A DNA stretch of 64,000 nt, from assembly GCF_900187025.1 (NCBI RefSeq), contig NZ_LT906478.1, positions 2,092,001 to 2,156,000 on the forward strand. The letters are read 5' to 3'. Position numbers and translations under genes: made by a program. This stretch comes from Listeria ivanovii subsp. ivanovii. GTDB taxonomy: Bacteria > Bacillota > Bacilli > Lactobacillales > Listeriaceae. The notes beneath the pieces are model-generated. The model did not search any database. It was not told where the DNA came from and saw nothing but the letters and a program-made list of their open reading frames with translations. This document shows, one piece after another, positions 8,797 through 18,464 of this stretch (its first letter is position 1; every line of letters begins with the position of its first letter).

Positions 8797-11700
8797 ATGA
8801 GTAGACTGGTGTTTTTTACAAAAGAGAAATTATTGCGTAGATTGGATGAAATTGCACTCTATCGTTATGAAAAAAAATGCCCGATGACGATTTTTCAAAC
8901 TGCCGAAGATATCGCCGGGGAAATTTCCGCAAGGCCAGAAAATGTGATTTATGACAGCGAGCTTGAAATAGGTGCCAAATGGACTGGGCGAGATCGTTAT
9001 TTATGGTTAAAAACAGCCGTAACTTTCCCTGAAGTAAAAGAGAATACACGCTTAATCGGTTACTTTGATTTTGGGAATACAGGTGATGGTCATAATTCTG
9101 GTTTTGAATCGTTATTATTCGTGGACGGGAAGCCGTTCCAAGGTGTCGACCAAAATCACCGCGAAGTCCTTTTTCCAGATAGTTTTGCCGGAACAACGAC
9201 GGAGCTTACTTTTCGTTTATGGTCTGGCCTTGAAGGAGGCGGCGCTCAAACAGTTCAAACCCACCAGTTGAAAGAAGCATTTATTGGCTATTTAAATTTA
9301 GCCATAGATGATTTATATTTCACTAGTAAAGCAGCGCTCAAAACATTGGACGAACTGGAAGAAAGAAATCCAAGTTATGCCAGTCTTCTTCAGGCTGTTA
9401 ATCGTGCTTATTTAGCAATTGACTGGTCTGTATCTGGCTCAAAGAAAAATATCGCATCGATGGAAACCGCCAATCAAATCCTCCAAAGCGCAGTAACAGA
9501 CCTGCCGAAAAACTTCCCTGTCAAAGTAGCTGCCATTGGACATACACATATTGATGTCGCTTGGCTTTGGCGTTTAAAACATACCCGTGAGAAAGCAGCA
9601 CGTTCCTTTTCAACAGTACTTCATTTAATGGAAGACTACCCGGAATATTTATTTTTACAATCGCAACCACAACTCTATGCTTATATAAAAGAAGATTATC
9701 CAGAAATTTACGAAAAAATGAAAGCAAAAATTAAAGATGGCACTTGGGAAGCGGATGGCGGCATGTGGCTTGAAGCCGATTGTAATATTCCGAGCGGGGA
9801 ATCTTTAGTACGCCAAATGCTTTACGGTCAAAAATTTTTACGAGAAGAATTTGGAAAACCGTCCAGTTTTTTATGGTTACCAGATGTATTTGGCTACAGT
9901 TGGGCTTTACCACAAATTCTTCGTAAATCTGGGATTAAAACATTTATGACAACTAAAATCAGTTGGAATCAATATAACCAGATGCCGCATGATACCTTTC
10001 AGTGGCGCGGGATTGACGGAACAGAAATATTAACTCATTTTATTACGGCACCTGAAAAAAACAGCCACATTTCCACTTATAATGGCAAAATGACTGCACG
10101 TGAGCTCGCTGGACTTTGGACAAAATATCAAGATAAAGACATCAATCAGGAACTTTTACTAGCTTATGGTTACGGAGACGGTGGAGGCGGAGTGAATCGG
10201 GAAATGCTTGAGATGCGCCGTCGCTATGATAAAATGCCGGGAATTCCAGAAGTGCAGCCAAAAAGTGCGACAGATTACTTCCATGACTTACATGAAACTA
10301 TCGAAAAAACCGATCAGTACGTTCATACTTGGAACGGTGAACTTTACTTTGAATATCACCGAGGGACTTATACAAGTCAAGCTTTTACTAAAAAAATGAA
10401 TCGCAAACTTGAGCTTGGTCTGAGAGATAGTGAATGGCTATCCGTGTTAGCATATTTAAAACAAGGCGCACCCTATCCAAGGGGGAAATTAGCTGGCATT
10501 TGGCAAATTTTATTACGAAATCAGTTCCATGATATTATTCCCGGCTCTTCCATCAAAGAAGTTTATGATGATGCTTTAATCGAATATACAGAAGCAATGA
10601 CTGGAAATACTGCTCTTATTACCGAACAGCTAAGGAATTTAACAACTCCTGAAAGCGAAAAAATAACACTCTGGAATAGTTCTACTTGGTCGCGTCCACG
10701 TTACATCGAAGTTGCACTAGAGAACACCGAAGAATCATTCGCTTTTTATGATGAGACAAATGTACCACTCCCAACACAAAAATTAACAACCGGAAAATGG
10801 TTGATCCAACACGCTAACCTTCCAGCGCTTGGTGCAGCAAGTATTTCAACAGTGAAAACAACGACTATCTTAGAAAAGTCTTCTTTTGACTATACAGAGA
10901 AACAGTTGGAAACTCCTTTTTACCAAGTTACCTGGAATGAGCAAGGACAGTTCACATCCATTTTTGACAAAAAAAATAACCGCCAAGTATTAGCGGAAAA
11001 TGCGCTTGGTAATGTTTTCCAATTATTTGAAGATAAACCAATGTGGCATGACGCTTGGGATATTGACTTGTTTTACCAAGAGAAACAAACAGAAATTACT
11101 AACTTAAGTTCTTTTGAAATAGTAGAAAACGGACTGCTTCTTCTCACAGTGAAACAAATACTTCGCTCAGAAAAATCTCAAATCACGCAGTTAATCCATT
11201 TTTATCATGATAGTCCGGAAATTCGATTTGAAACAGAAGTAGATTGGCAAGATCGAAATCAATTGTTGAAAGTTGCCTTTCCGGTTTCGGTTCATGCAAG
11301 TGAAACTAGTTATGATATTCAGTTTGGTAACGTGAAGCGACCTACTCATTGGAATACAAGCTGGGACTATGCCAGATTTGAAACAGTAGGTCATCAATGG
11401 GCTGATTTATCCGAGAAAAATTATGGCGTTAGTTTACTAAACGAATCGAAATATGGCTATGATATTAAAGATTCTACCATTCGCCTAACCTTACTTAAAG
11501 CAGCTGGATACCCAGATCCACAAGCTGATTTAGGTATCCAAAGTTTCACCTATTCGCTTTATCCACATAGCGGTGATTTCCTTGATGCGAAAACAGTACA
11601 AACAGCTTGGGAACTTAATAACCCTATTTTCACCTCCAATGGTGCAGTAGTATCATTTTCCCTTTTCCAAATTACGAACCCTTATGTGGTGATAGATAGT

Positions 11701-11907
11701 ATCAAGCAAGCTGAAAATGGCAATGGACTGATCGTTCGTTTGCATGAATTTGCTGGCACACGTGGAGAAGTAACGCTAACAAGTGATTACACCATAACGG
11801 CGATTAGCGAATGTAATTTACTAGAGGAAGAGGAAGAAGCAGGCGTAAGTACTACTTTCCAAATTACTCCATTCGAAATTAAAACATTCCGAATTCATTT
11901 AGCATAA
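8797..11907 (+). CDS. GH38 alpha-mannosidase (long, Ams1/MAN2C1-like)
   Basis: The 1036-residue enzyme belongs to the long cytosolic type of GH38. A ~240-residue N-terminal beta domain precedes the catalytic domain, which starts at IGHTHIDVAWLWRLKHTREK (zinc ligands H249/H251 and D253). The nucleophile is D363 in WLPDVFGYSW. RNQFHDIIPGSSIKEVYDD marks the mid domain and C-terminal beta domains follow. No signal peptide is present, so it works inside the cell on free oligosaccharides. It faces the MngB-type GH38/GH125 pair across a 267-bp divergent promoter region, and its 3' end is closed by a bidirectional terminator. Together the three enzymes could strip several alpha-mannosyl linkages. Confidence 0.93.
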   Translation: MSRLVFFTKEKLLRRLDEIALYRYEKKCPMTIFQTAEDIAGEISARPENVIYDSELEIGAKWTGRDRYLWLKTAVTFPEVKENTRLIGYFDFGNTGDGHNSGFESLLFVDGKPFQGVDQNHREVLFPDSFAGTTTELTFRLWSGLEGGGAQTVQTHQLKEAFIGYLNLAIDDLYFTSKAALKTLDELEERNPSYASLLQAVNRAYLAIDWSVSGSKKNIASMETANQILQSAVTDLPKNFPVKVAAIGHTHIDVAWLWRLKHTREKAARSFSTVLHLMEDYPEYLFLQSQPQLYAYIKEDYPEIYEKMKAKIKDGTWEADGGMWLEADCNIPSGESLVRQMLYGQKFLREEFGKPSSFLWLPDVFGYSWALPQILRKSGIKTFMTTKISWNQYNQMPHDTFQWRGIDGTEILTHFITAPEKNSHISTYNGKMTARELAGLWTKYQDKDINQELLLAYGYGDGGGGVNREMLEMRRRYDKMPGIPEVQPKSATDYFHDLHETIEKTDQYVHTWNGELYFEYHRGTYTSQAFTKKMNRKLELGLRDSEWLSVLAYLKQGAPYPRGKLAGIWQILLRNQFHDIIPGSSIKEVYDDALIEYTEAMTGNTALITEQLRNLTTPESEKITLWNSSTWSRPRYIEVALENTEESFAFYDETNVPLPTQKLTTGKWLIQHANLPALGAASISTVKTTTILEKSSFDYTEKQLETPFYQVTWNEQGQFTSIFDKKNNRQVLAENALGNVFQLFEDKPMWHDAWDIDLFYQEKQTEITNLSSFEIVENGLLLLTVKQILRSEKSQITQLIHFYHDSPEIRFETEVDWQDRNQLLKVAFPVSVHASETSYDIQFGNVKRPTHWNTSWDYARFETVGHQWADLSEKNYGVSLLNESKYGYDIKDSTIRLTLLKAAGYPDPQADLGIQSFTYSLYPHSGDFLDAKTVQTAWELNNPIFTSNGAVVSFSLFQITNPYVVIDSIKQAENGNGLIVRLHEFAGTRGEVTLTSDYTITAISECNLLEEEEEAGVSTTFQITPFEIKTFRIHLA

Positions 11908-11913
11908 AAAAAT

Positions 11914-11955
11914 ACTCAGCAAAACTTCTCCCTAAGAAGTCCGCTGAGTGTTTTT
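11914..11955. terminator. Bidirectional terminator between GH38 and cspB
   Basis: ACTCAGC (11914-11920) pairs with GCTGAGT (11943-11949), and an inner ACTTCT/AGAAGT pair extends it. A-rich sequence lies on the left and TTTTT on the right, so it serves both convergent genes. Confidence 0.85.
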
Positions 11956-11975
11956 ATTCGTTTAACATAAGCAAA

Positions 11976-12176
11976 TTAAAGTTTTGTAACTTTTTCTGCT
12001 TGTGGGCCACGTTGACCTTCAACGATTTCAAATTCAACGCTTTGACCTTCGTCTAAAGTTTTGAATCCATCACCTTCAATAGCGCTGAAGTGTACGAATA
12101 CATCATCTCCGCCTTCTACTTCGATGAAGCCGAAGCCTTTTTCACTGTTAAACCATTTTACTGTACCTGTTTGCAT
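11976..12176 (-). CDS. cspB: Cold shock protein
   Basis: The 66-residue single cold-shock domain begins [20 protein letters not shown] and contains RNP1 (KGFGFI) and RNP2 (VFVHF). CSPs bind single-stranded RNA and DNA and melt secondary structure at low temperature. The location between an alpha-mannosidase gene and a PAP2 phosphatase gene corresponds, from memory, to the cspB paralogue of L. monocytogenes. It is monocistronic, with its own promoter about 170 bp upstream, a long leader containing a strong hairpin and a terminator shared with the mannosidase gene. Confidence 0.92.
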   Translation of the reverse strand: MQTGTVKWFNSEKGFGFIEVEGGDDVFVHFSAIEGDGFKTLDEGQSVEFEIVEGQRGPQAEKVTKL

Positions 12177-12274
12177 ATTTCACAAACCTCCAAAAATTTT
12201 CTTAATATGTTTCTTTTACTAACGAAAAACGTGTTAACAACTAGCTAACTTCTTTTTCAATTACAAAATTCACA

Positions 12275-12316
12275 TATTATCAAAAGTACTGACACAAATC
12301 AATACTCTTGATAATA
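12275..12316 (-). promoter_or_regulatory. Long hairpin in the cspB leader RNA
   Basis: In the transcript, 12316-12301 pairs with 12290-12275 over 16 consecutive positions (14 Watson-Crick, 2 G-U) around a 10-nt loop (12291-12300). No U-tract follows, so it is not a terminator. It starts about 20 nt from the predicted RNA 5' end and ~100 nt before the start codon. Long structured leaders control translation of many csp genes; a thermosensor role here is inference. Confidence 0.6.
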
Positions 12317-12343
12317 CATAAACCCGCTTGCTTCAACACTTAT

Positions 12344-12372
12344 ATATTAACGCCATCCGCCAAATAAATCAA
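12344..12372 (-). promoter_or_regulatory. Sigma-A promoter of cspB
   Basis: On the minus strand TTGATT (12372-12367), 17 nt, TAATAT (12349-12344). Predicted start ~12337 gives a leader of ~160 nt. Confidence 0.65.
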
Positions 12373-12419
12373 GTGAAAAAGCTGCACGGTTACAAAATAG
12401 ATTATTCAGTTTACTAACT

Positions 12420-12463
12420 AAAAAACCCCACTACAAGTGAATTCACTCATAACAGGGTTTTCT
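12420..12463. terminator. Terminator after the PAP2 phosphatase gene
   Basis: An AAAACCC...GGGTTTT outer stem encloses a GTGAATTCAC palindrome; on the minus strand the stem is followed by a run of T. It closes the dapF-PAP2 unit. Confidence 0.75.
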
Positions 12464-12465
12464 TA

Positions 12466-13161
12466 TTATTCGATAATACTTCTATCTTTAATGCGCCATT
12501 TTACAAGTAAGTTATGTAGTGGTTTACGGGCAATAAAGTAGACACCTAGTGAAATACAAACGGACGCTGTTCCAAGGAAGAATCCCCCAAGGACGTCGGT
12601 TGGAAAATGTACTCCAAGGTAAACACGTGTATACATCACAAACAAAATAAATCCATACGTAATAAGTCCAATGACAATCTTTTGCCAAATTTTAGGAACT
12701 GTGAGAATTAAAAACATACCAGCGAGTCCATAAAATACAGCCGTTGCTGTCGCATGTCCACTTGGGAAACTAAAACCTGATTCATTAATTAACCAATTAA
12801 CGCTATCTGGGCGATTTCTACCAACCAACGTTTTTAATGCTAAGTTTAGTACCACACCACAAACAAGCATCGTTCCTCCAAACCAAAGACCAACCACAAA
12901 TTTACGTAAGAAAAATAGAATCAAAACGACAACAACCGTTAAAATAATGGTTGTTTCCGCACTTCCAAGGTTTGTAACTAATTTGACGATGGATGTTTTA
13001 TCTGGTTGAATCCCACCACGAATTTTTTCAATCCAGTTTAAATCAAAACGCGCTACCCAGTTACTTTCCGTAGCAATAGCTGAGGCAATAGTAATAAATA
13101 AAATAAGACAAACTCCGCCGATAACGAATAACGGTGTTGCTTTTTTTCGATTTGTGTTCAT
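12466..13161 (-). CDS. PAP2-family membrane phosphatase
   Basis: The 231-residue integral membrane protein has about six hydrophobic segments and the three PAP2 motifs: KTLVGRNRPDS, PSGHATA and RVYLGVHFPTDVLGG (acid phosphatase superfamily, catalytic His in the third). Proteins of this type dephosphorylate undecaprenyl pyrophosphate (BcrC-like) or phosphatidylglycerol phosphate (PgpB-like); the sequence does not separate these. It starts 13 bp after dapF on the same strand and shares its terminator, so the pair is probably one transcript. An undecaprenyl-phosphate recycling role would fit the nearby wall-synthesis genes, but that is inference. Confidence 0.85.
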   Translation of the reverse strand: MNTNRKKATPLFVIGGVCLILFITIASAIATESNWVARFDLNWIEKIRGGIQPDKTSIVKLVTNLGSAETTIILTVVVVLILFFLRKFVVGLWFGGTMLVCGVVLNLALKTLVGRNRPDSVNWLINESGFSFPSGHATATAVFYGLAGMFLILTVPKIWQKIVIGLITYGFILFVMYTRVYLGVHFPTDVLGGFFLGTASVCISLGVYFIARKPLHNLLVKWRIKDRSIIE

Positions 13162-13174
13162 GGTTAACTCCTTT

Positions 13175-14164
13175 TCAATCTGTTGTTTTTAAAAACTGTT
13201 TTACTTCTTCTGCAAGTTGCACGTAGCTTGCTTGTTCGGCAGTATTTTCACTTGTTAGTGGTTCAACTACATCCCCGTTATAGCTAACTGTTCCAACACT
13301 TACAAAAGTGGCATTACCAATTAATTGTAGAGAAATCTCTCCACTTCCGTCTTCTTTCGCGGTGACTTGCACTATACCGCCATCATTATAAACATTAAGC
13401 GGCGTTTCAAGTGTATCATTATCCAGCATTTTTTTTATTAAACTACTAGCAGACATCGCTGTTCCACAAGCATTAGTAAAGCCAACACCACGTTCATAGG
13501 TGCGTACGTATATGGCATTGTCGTTTAATCGTTTTACAAAACTAACATTGACACCATCTGGAAAAAAAGGATTTTCGCCATTTAAGTAGCTAGCTAGTTT
13601 TTCTTGTTTATTGGAATCTAATACCGCTTGATTCACAAAAGAAATTAAATGTGGGTTTGGGACAGAAACAGCTGAAAAGGCCAGTTCTGCATCTAATTCT
13701 GGGACAATTTGATTAATTAATTTCTCTACTGGTAAATTCATCGGCAAGCTTTCTGGTGTAAATTTGACAGGAGAAATTTCGACTTGATAAGTTGGAATCT
13801 CAAATCCAAGCGAATCAGCTTTTTTAACATCTAAAACAGCTTTCATCGTTTCCACTTTTGCTTCGGTTAAGCGATGTTTTTCGAGTAGGTAACGAGCAAC
13901 TGTTCTTAAACCATTACCACACATCGAAGCAAGTGAGCCATCTGAATTAACTACTTTCATTTGACCAATAGTTCCTGCTTTACTGCTTTTAGTAACAAAC
14001 AAGATTCCATCCGCACCGCCAAGAGCATGTGCTTTATTACATAGTTTTATCGCAAAATCAGCACGATGAGCATCAGACCAGCCACTGATATTATTTTCTT
14101 CTTCATCTACTAAGAAAAAGCTATTTTGCGAACCATGTACTTTTGTATAGTGAATTGTTGCCAT
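13175..14164 (-). CDS. dapF: Diaminopimelate epimerase
   Basis: The 329-residue enzyme interconverts LL- and meso-diaminopimelate, supplying lysine synthesis and the peptidoglycan stem peptide. Both catalytic cysteines are visible, in MCGNGLRTVARY and in NACGTAMSASS. The start MATIHYTKVHGSQNSFFLVD has the family's N/F-rich opening. It is longer than the ~275 residues common in Gram-negatives and has a charged C-terminal tail (LAEEVKQFLKTTD). It precedes the PAP2 gene and is separated from ileS by a strong terminator, so it has its own promoter in 14165-14223. Confidence 0.95.
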   Translation of the reverse strand: MATIHYTKVHGSQNSFFLVDEEENNISGWSDAHRADFAIKLCNKAHALGGADGILFVTKSSKAGTIGQMKVVNSDGSLASMCGNGLRTVARYLLEKHRLTEAKVETMKAVLDVKKADSLGFEIPTYQVEISPVKFTPESLPMNLPVEKLINQIVPELDAELAFSAVSVPNPHLISFVNQAVLDSNKQEKLASYLNGENPFFPDGVNVSFVKRLNDNAIYVRTYERGVGFTNACGTAMSASSLIKKMLDNDTLETPLNVYNDGGIVQVTAKEDGSGEISLQLIGNATFVSVGTVSYNGDVVEPLTSENTAEQASYVQLAEEVKQFLKTTD

Positions 14165-14224
14165 TCCTCCGAGCCACTCCTTTGTTTAGAATTACGTCTA
14201 TAATACCACAATTTAAAATAAAAA

Positions 14225-14261
14225 TGCTTGGGGAACCTTTTATTAGGATTTTCCCCAAGCA
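14225..14261 (-). terminator. Terminator of ileS
   Basis: TGCTTGGGGAA (14225-14235) and TTCCCCAAGCA (14251-14261) form a perfect 11-bp stem; on the minus strand it runs into TTTTTATTTT. Confidence 0.9.
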
Positions 14262-14267
14262 CACGTT

Positions 14268-17033
14268 TTAAGCTTCGTAGTTTTTTACAACAATATCAGC
14301 ACAACGTCCACATAAAGTTGGATGATTTGGATCTGCACCAACATCTTTTTTCACTACCCGACAACGTTCACAAGTTTCCCCTTCAGCAACAGTTATTTGA
14401 ACTGCTACTTGATTTGCTTTCAGTGCGGATTCAGGAGCATTTTCTAATCCTTCTACTAATTCAAAATCAGACACAATAAATAGTTGTGCAAAATCGCCTT
14501 CAAGTGAATCAAATAGTGTTTTCGCTTCCCCGTCGACATATAAAGTTACTTTTGCAAGCATTGATTTACCGATTAGTTTCTCATTGCGTGCAAATTCTAA
14601 TGCTTTTTGAACATGATCACGGATTTGCATAAACGCGTCCCATTTCACCGTAACTTCTTCACTACCAGCTAAAACCTTCACTTCTGGTAAATCTTGTAAA
14701 TGAATACTTTCTGCACCTTCAGAATTTAAGCTATTCCATACTTCTTCTGTCGTATGCGGTAAAATTGGTGCAAGTAATTTGGTCAACGTAACAACCGATT
14801 CATAAAAGACGGTTTGCATAGCACGGCGATCAGGACTATCTGCCGCTTCAATATAAACGACATCTTTTGCAAAATCCATATAAAATTGACTTAACTCTAC
14901 TGTACAGAAATTATTAATTTGATGATAAATAGTCGAAAATTCAAATGCTTCATAACTATCTTTGACATTTTTAACGAGGTCATTTAGCTTGATAAGCATG
15001 TATTTATCTACTTCACGTAAATTTTCATACGAAACACTGTTGGTCGTTGGTTCAAAATCATTAATATTTCCAAGCAAGAAACGCATTGTATTACGGATTT
15101 TACGGTATACTTCAGAAACTTGTTTTAAGATTTCATCACTGACACGAACATCGGCTTGATAATCTACAGAAGCAACCCATAGACGAACAATATCCGCACC
15201 AAGTTGTTTGATTACTTTGCCTGGAAGAATCGTATTTCCAAGTGATTTACTCATTTTGCGACCTTCTCCGTCAAGCGCGAAACCGTGGCTAAGCACATTA
15301 CGGTATGGCGATTCACCAGTTACAGCAACTGCAGTAGTTAAAGATGAATTGAACCAGCCGCGATATTGGTCAGAACCTTCCATGTATAAATCGGCTGGAC
15401 GACTTAATTCTGGACGAGCATTCAGAACTGCTTGATGGCTAGAACCCGAATCAAACCAAACATCCATGATATCCGTTTCTTTTGTAAATTCACCATTTGG
15501 GCTACCAGGATGAGTAAATCCAGCTGGTAACAAGTCTTTCACATCACGTTCAAACCAAACATTGGAACCATGCTCGCGGAAAAGTTCTGAAATATGGCTG
15601 ATTGTTTCATCTGTGATAATTGCTTCTCCATTTTCTGCGTAGAAAATCGGAAGTGGCACACCCCATGCACGTTGGCGAGAAATTACCCAATCGCCGCGGT
15701 CACGAACCATATTGAATAAACGTGTTTCTCCCCATGCGGGTGTCCAGTTAACACTTTTCACCGCTTCTAATAAATCGTCCCGGAAAGCATCAATGGAGGC
15801 AAACCATTGTGCGGTTGCACGGAAAATCACTGGTTTTTTCGTCCGCCAATCATGTGGATAAGAGTGAGTAATGAACTCCATTTTAAGTAATGCGCCTACT
15901 TCTTCTAGTTTTTCTGTAACCATTTTATTAGCAGTATCATAAAATACCCCTTCAAACCCCGGTGCTTCGTCTGTAAATACACCGCGATCATCCAGTGGAG
16001 CTAATACTTCTAAATTATATTTTTTACCGATTAAAAAGTCATCTTCCCCGTGTCCAGGAGCTGTATGCACAGCTCCAGTTCCTGCTTCTGCTGTGGCATG
16101 TTCGCCGTTCATTACTAAGGAATCACGGTCATAAAATGGATGCTTCGTAACGACGCGGTCAAGTTCAGAACCACGAACAGTTTTAAGAACGACGGCATCT
16201 TCAAAGCCAAGTTTTTCACGCAAGCTAGGTAGAAGTGCCTCTGCTACAACATACTTTTCTCCAGCAGATTCAAGCACCACATAATCCAAATCTGGGTTAA
16301 CTGTGATTCCCATATTCGCAGGAATGGTCCACGGTGTTGTAGTCCAGATAACAATGTTTGTACCTGGTTCTAATACACCTTTACCATCTGTTACTTTAAA
16401 AGCAACGAAAATCGATGCTGATTTTTTATCTTGATATTCGATTTCAGCTTCCGCAAGAGCGGACTCACTGGATGGAGACCAATAAACTGGTTTTTTCCCT
16501 TTATAAATGTAGCCTTTTTTTGCCATTTCGCCAAAAACTTTAATTTGTTCTGCTTCATATTCTGGTAACATCGTGATATATGGATTTTCCCAATCACCAC
16601 TGATTCCTAGGCGTTTAAAACCAGTCCGTTGACCATCTACTTGAGTCATCGCATATTCCGCACAAAGCTTACGGAATTCAGCAACAGACATTTCTTTACG
16701 TTTCACCCCTTTTTTGGCAATGGCTGTTTCAATTGGAAGACCATGTGTATCCCAACCAGGTACATACGGTGAACGGAAGCCGGCCATCGATTTATAACGA
16801 ACAATGATATCTTTAATTGTTTTATTTAATGCGTGCCCCATATGAAGCTCTCCATTAGCATATGGAGGTCCGTCATGCAAGATGTAGCTTGGACGACCTG
16901 CATTTTTTTCTTGGATTTTTTCATATAATTTTTCTTCTTCCCATTTTGCTTGCCACTCAGGCTCTTTATTTGGCAAATTGCCACGCATTGGAAAGTCTGT
17001 TTTTGGCATTAGTAAAGTATCTTTATATTCCAT
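14268..17033 (-). CDS. ileS: Isoleucyl-tRNA synthetase
   Basis: The 921-residue class I synthetase charges tRNA-Ile. Visible are the HIGH-type motif ([15 protein letters not shown]), the tryptophan-rich CP1 editing region ([15 protein letters not shown] and [15 protein letters not shown]), the KMSKS loop ([10 protein letters not shown]) and the C-terminal zinc finger (CERC ... CGRC). Length is normal for the bacterial short form. The gene stands alone between its own T-box leader and a strong terminator, downstream of divIVA. Confidence 0.97.
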   Translation of the reverse strand: MEYKDTLLMPKTDFPMRGNLPNKEPEWQAKWEEEKLYEKIQEKNAGRPSYILHDGPPYANGELHMGHALNKTIKDIIVRYKSMAGFRSPYVPGWDTHGLPIETAIAKKGVKRKEMSVAEFRKLCAEYAMTQVDGQRTGFKRLGISGDWENPYITMLPEYEAEQIKVFGEMAKKGYIYKGKKPVYWSPSSESALAEAEIEYQDKKSASIFVAFKVTDGKGVLEPGTNIVIWTTTPWTIPANMGITVNPDLDYVVLESAGEKYVVAEALLPSLREKLGFEDAVVLKTVRGSELDRVVTKHPFYDRDSLVMNGEHATAEAGTGAVHTAPGHGEDDFLIGKKYNLEVLAPLDDRGVFTDEAPGFEGVFYDTANKMVTEKLEEVGALLKMEFITHSYPHDWRTKKPVIFRATAQWFASIDAFRDDLLEAVKSVNWTPAWGETRLFNMVRDRGDWVISRQRAWGVPLPIFYAENGEAIITDETISHISELFREHGSNVWFERDVKDLLPAGFTHPGSPNGEFTKETDIMDVWFDSGSSHQAVLNARPELSRPADLYMEGSDQYRGWFNSSLTTAVAVTGESPYRNVLSHGFALDGEGRKMSKSLGNTILPGKVIKQLGADIVRLWVASVDYQADVRVSDEILKQVSEVYRKIRNTMRFLLGNINDFEPTTNSVSYENLREVDKYMLIKLNDLVKNVKDSYEAFEFSTIYHQINNFCTVELSQFYMDFAKDVVYIEAADSPDRRAMQTVFYESVVTLTKLLAPILPHTTEEVWNSLNSEGAESIHLQDLPEVKVLAGSEEVTVKWDAFMQIRDHVQKALEFARNEKLIGKSMLAKVTLYVDGEAKTLFDSLEGDFAQLFIVSDFELVEGLENAPESALKANQVAVQITVAEGETCERCRVVKKDVGADPNHPTLCGRCADIVVKNYEA

Positions 17034-17066
17034 GTTCTCTTCTCCTTCAAATCGTTATTTTTAAAC

Positions 17067-17300
17067 GCAAAAAAATCTCTCCCAAAAAGGGACGAGATTC
17101 GCGGTACCACCCTTGTTGACATGCATTTAGTCTGCCTGTCCACTTCATTTATGCCATAACGCTGGCTTGCGCTAACACTTACTCAAGCGATTGCTCTTTC
17201 GGGTTAGAACTAAAGAGTGATTTCTATTCTTTAGAGGATAGCTGGCCTCGCACCATTTACCAACTCGCTTCATATCCCATTATCTAAAAAATATACTTGT
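17067..17300 (-). promoter_or_regulatory. T-box riboswitch, isoleucine
   Basis: The minus strand carries the T-box core AAGGGTGGTACCGC (17114-17101). It is followed by the terminator stem CTCGTCCC/GGGAGAG and seven T (about 17069-17098). Upstream is a long stem I region containing GAAATCACTC, in which ATC (17221-17219) is the likely specifier codon for isoleucine. Uncharged tRNA-Ile would stabilise the antiterminator and let ileS be transcribed. A weak promoter (TTAAAA, 18 nt, TATATT) lies near the right end. Confidence 0.93.
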
Positions 17301-17315
17301 CTCTAATTATCGTTT

Positions 17316-17843
17316 TTAACGTTCTTCAGATTCAGCTTGTTCTACTTCTTTGATTGATGCAAGTTCAGTTGCATCTACATCGTAAGCCATCATTTGTTGC
17401 CAATCTTCACTTTTAATCAAGTCCATTTGTGCTTCTACTAGCATGCGCAAACGTTCGCGGAATACTTTGGATTGACGTTTTAAGTCTTCAATTTCAATCG
17501 CAATCTTTCTAGCTTTAGAAAGAGAATCACTTAAAATCCGGTCCGCATTTTTTTCAGCTTCACGAACAATTAGTTTTGCTTCTTTTTCTGCAGAAGCTTT
17601 TACTTCCTCCGCAGCTGTTTGTGCGACAATTAGTGATTTGTTTAGTGTTTCTTCAATGTTTGTAAAATGACCTAGACGTTCTTCACTATTATTTAAAGTG
17701 TCCTCAATACGCTTTTTCTCTTTAATAACTTGTTCATAATCTTTAATGATTTGATCAAGGAAGTCATTTACTTCGTCTTCGTCATAACCTCTAAAACCAC
17801 GGGTAAACTCTTTGTTATGTATATCCAGCGGCGATAATGGCAT
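17316..17843 (-). CDS. divIVA: DivIVA cell-pole/septum protein
   Basis: The 175-residue protein begins MPLSPLDIHNKEFTRGFRGY, the conserved membrane-binding N-terminal domain, then YDEDEVNDFLDQIIKDYE and a long coiled coil rich in E, K and A. DivIVA binds negatively curved membrane at septa and poles and recruits Min and secretion factors. I start at the second ATG (17843), since GGAGGTG lies 6 nt before it; the in-frame ATG at 17858 is itself part of that ribosome site. In Bacillus it directly follows ylmH; here the nad genes separate them. Confidence 0.95.
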   Translation of the reverse strand: MPLSPLDIHNKEFTRGFRGYDEDEVNDFLDQIIKDYEQVIKEKKRIEDTLNNSEERLGHFTNIEETLNKSLIVAQTAAEEVKASAEKEAKLIVREAEKNADRILSDSLSKARKIAIEIEDLKRQSKVFRERLRMLVEAQMDLIKSEDWQQMMAYDVDATELASIKEVEQAESEER

Positions 17844-17938
17844 ATCTAGCACCTCCATACGACTTTTTGTTTATAAATACCTAACATACATTCTACCATA
17901 GATACTAGCTTTTTCCTAGAATTTATATTGAAAAAAGG

Positions 17939-18460
17939 CTAGATTAAAAATCCTGCTTTCTCAAGTTCTTGGATGGCTAGTTCGATTTGTTCTTTTGTCT
18001 CTGCTTCAAGGGTATGCAAATGCGTGCCATCTGTCAACCCAGATAACATTGCTGCACCTGTTGTCTGTAATTTTTTAATGAATTTTTCGACATCCAACCG
18101 ATTTTTCAAATGAAGAGAAGCTGTAATCTCGCCATAAATAGGATGATCCACTATGACATCTATCACTGTGACACCATGATCTACTAAAATATTTAACTCC
18201 TCAGCCGCTTGTTCTTTTGTATGTTTCACTGCAATCACTCGTTTCTCACCAGTAAAACTTGTCTCTTCTGCGTAAATATATCCTTGTGGAGTTGCCATAA
18301 TAGGTTCGTTTCCCGCTTTTAGTAATGAAATATCTTGCACAATGACTTGCCGGCTCACATTTGTCCGACTAGCGATTTGATTCCCGGATATAGGCGAATC
18401 TGCTTCTTTTAACCATTTCAAAATTAACTTTCTACGTTCATCACCAAGTATTTTTTTCAT
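17939..18460 (-). CDS. niaR: NiaR-type niacin-responsive repressor
   Basis: The 173-residue protein has an N-terminal winged helix (RRKLILKWLKEADSPISGNQ, then RTNVSRQVIVQDISLLK) and a C-terminal 3H domain named for its conserved histidines (VKHTKEQ, VDHPIYG, TDGTHLHTLEA). NiaR (YrxA) represses NAD synthesis and niacin uptake genes when nicotinate is plentiful. It lies 4 bp after the NadS gene, in one operon facing nadBCA, the usual arrangement for this regulator. It therefore probably controls both transcripts from the shared region 19572-19698. Confidence 0.9.
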   Translation of the reverse strand: MKKILGDERRKLILKWLKEADSPISGNQIASRTNVSRQVIVQDISLLKAGNEPIMATPQGYIYAEETSFTGEKRVIAVKHTKEQAAEELNILVDHGVTVIDVIVDHPIYGEITASLHLKNRLDVEKFIKKLQTTGAAMLSGLTDGTHLHTLEAETKEQIELAIQELEKAGFLI

Positions 18461-18464
18461 TTTA

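Noticed and set aside
8816-9196. 126-codon minus-strand frame inside the long GH38 gene
   Set aside because: Lies entirely antisense within a well-supported gene, with no ribosome site and no recognisable motif.
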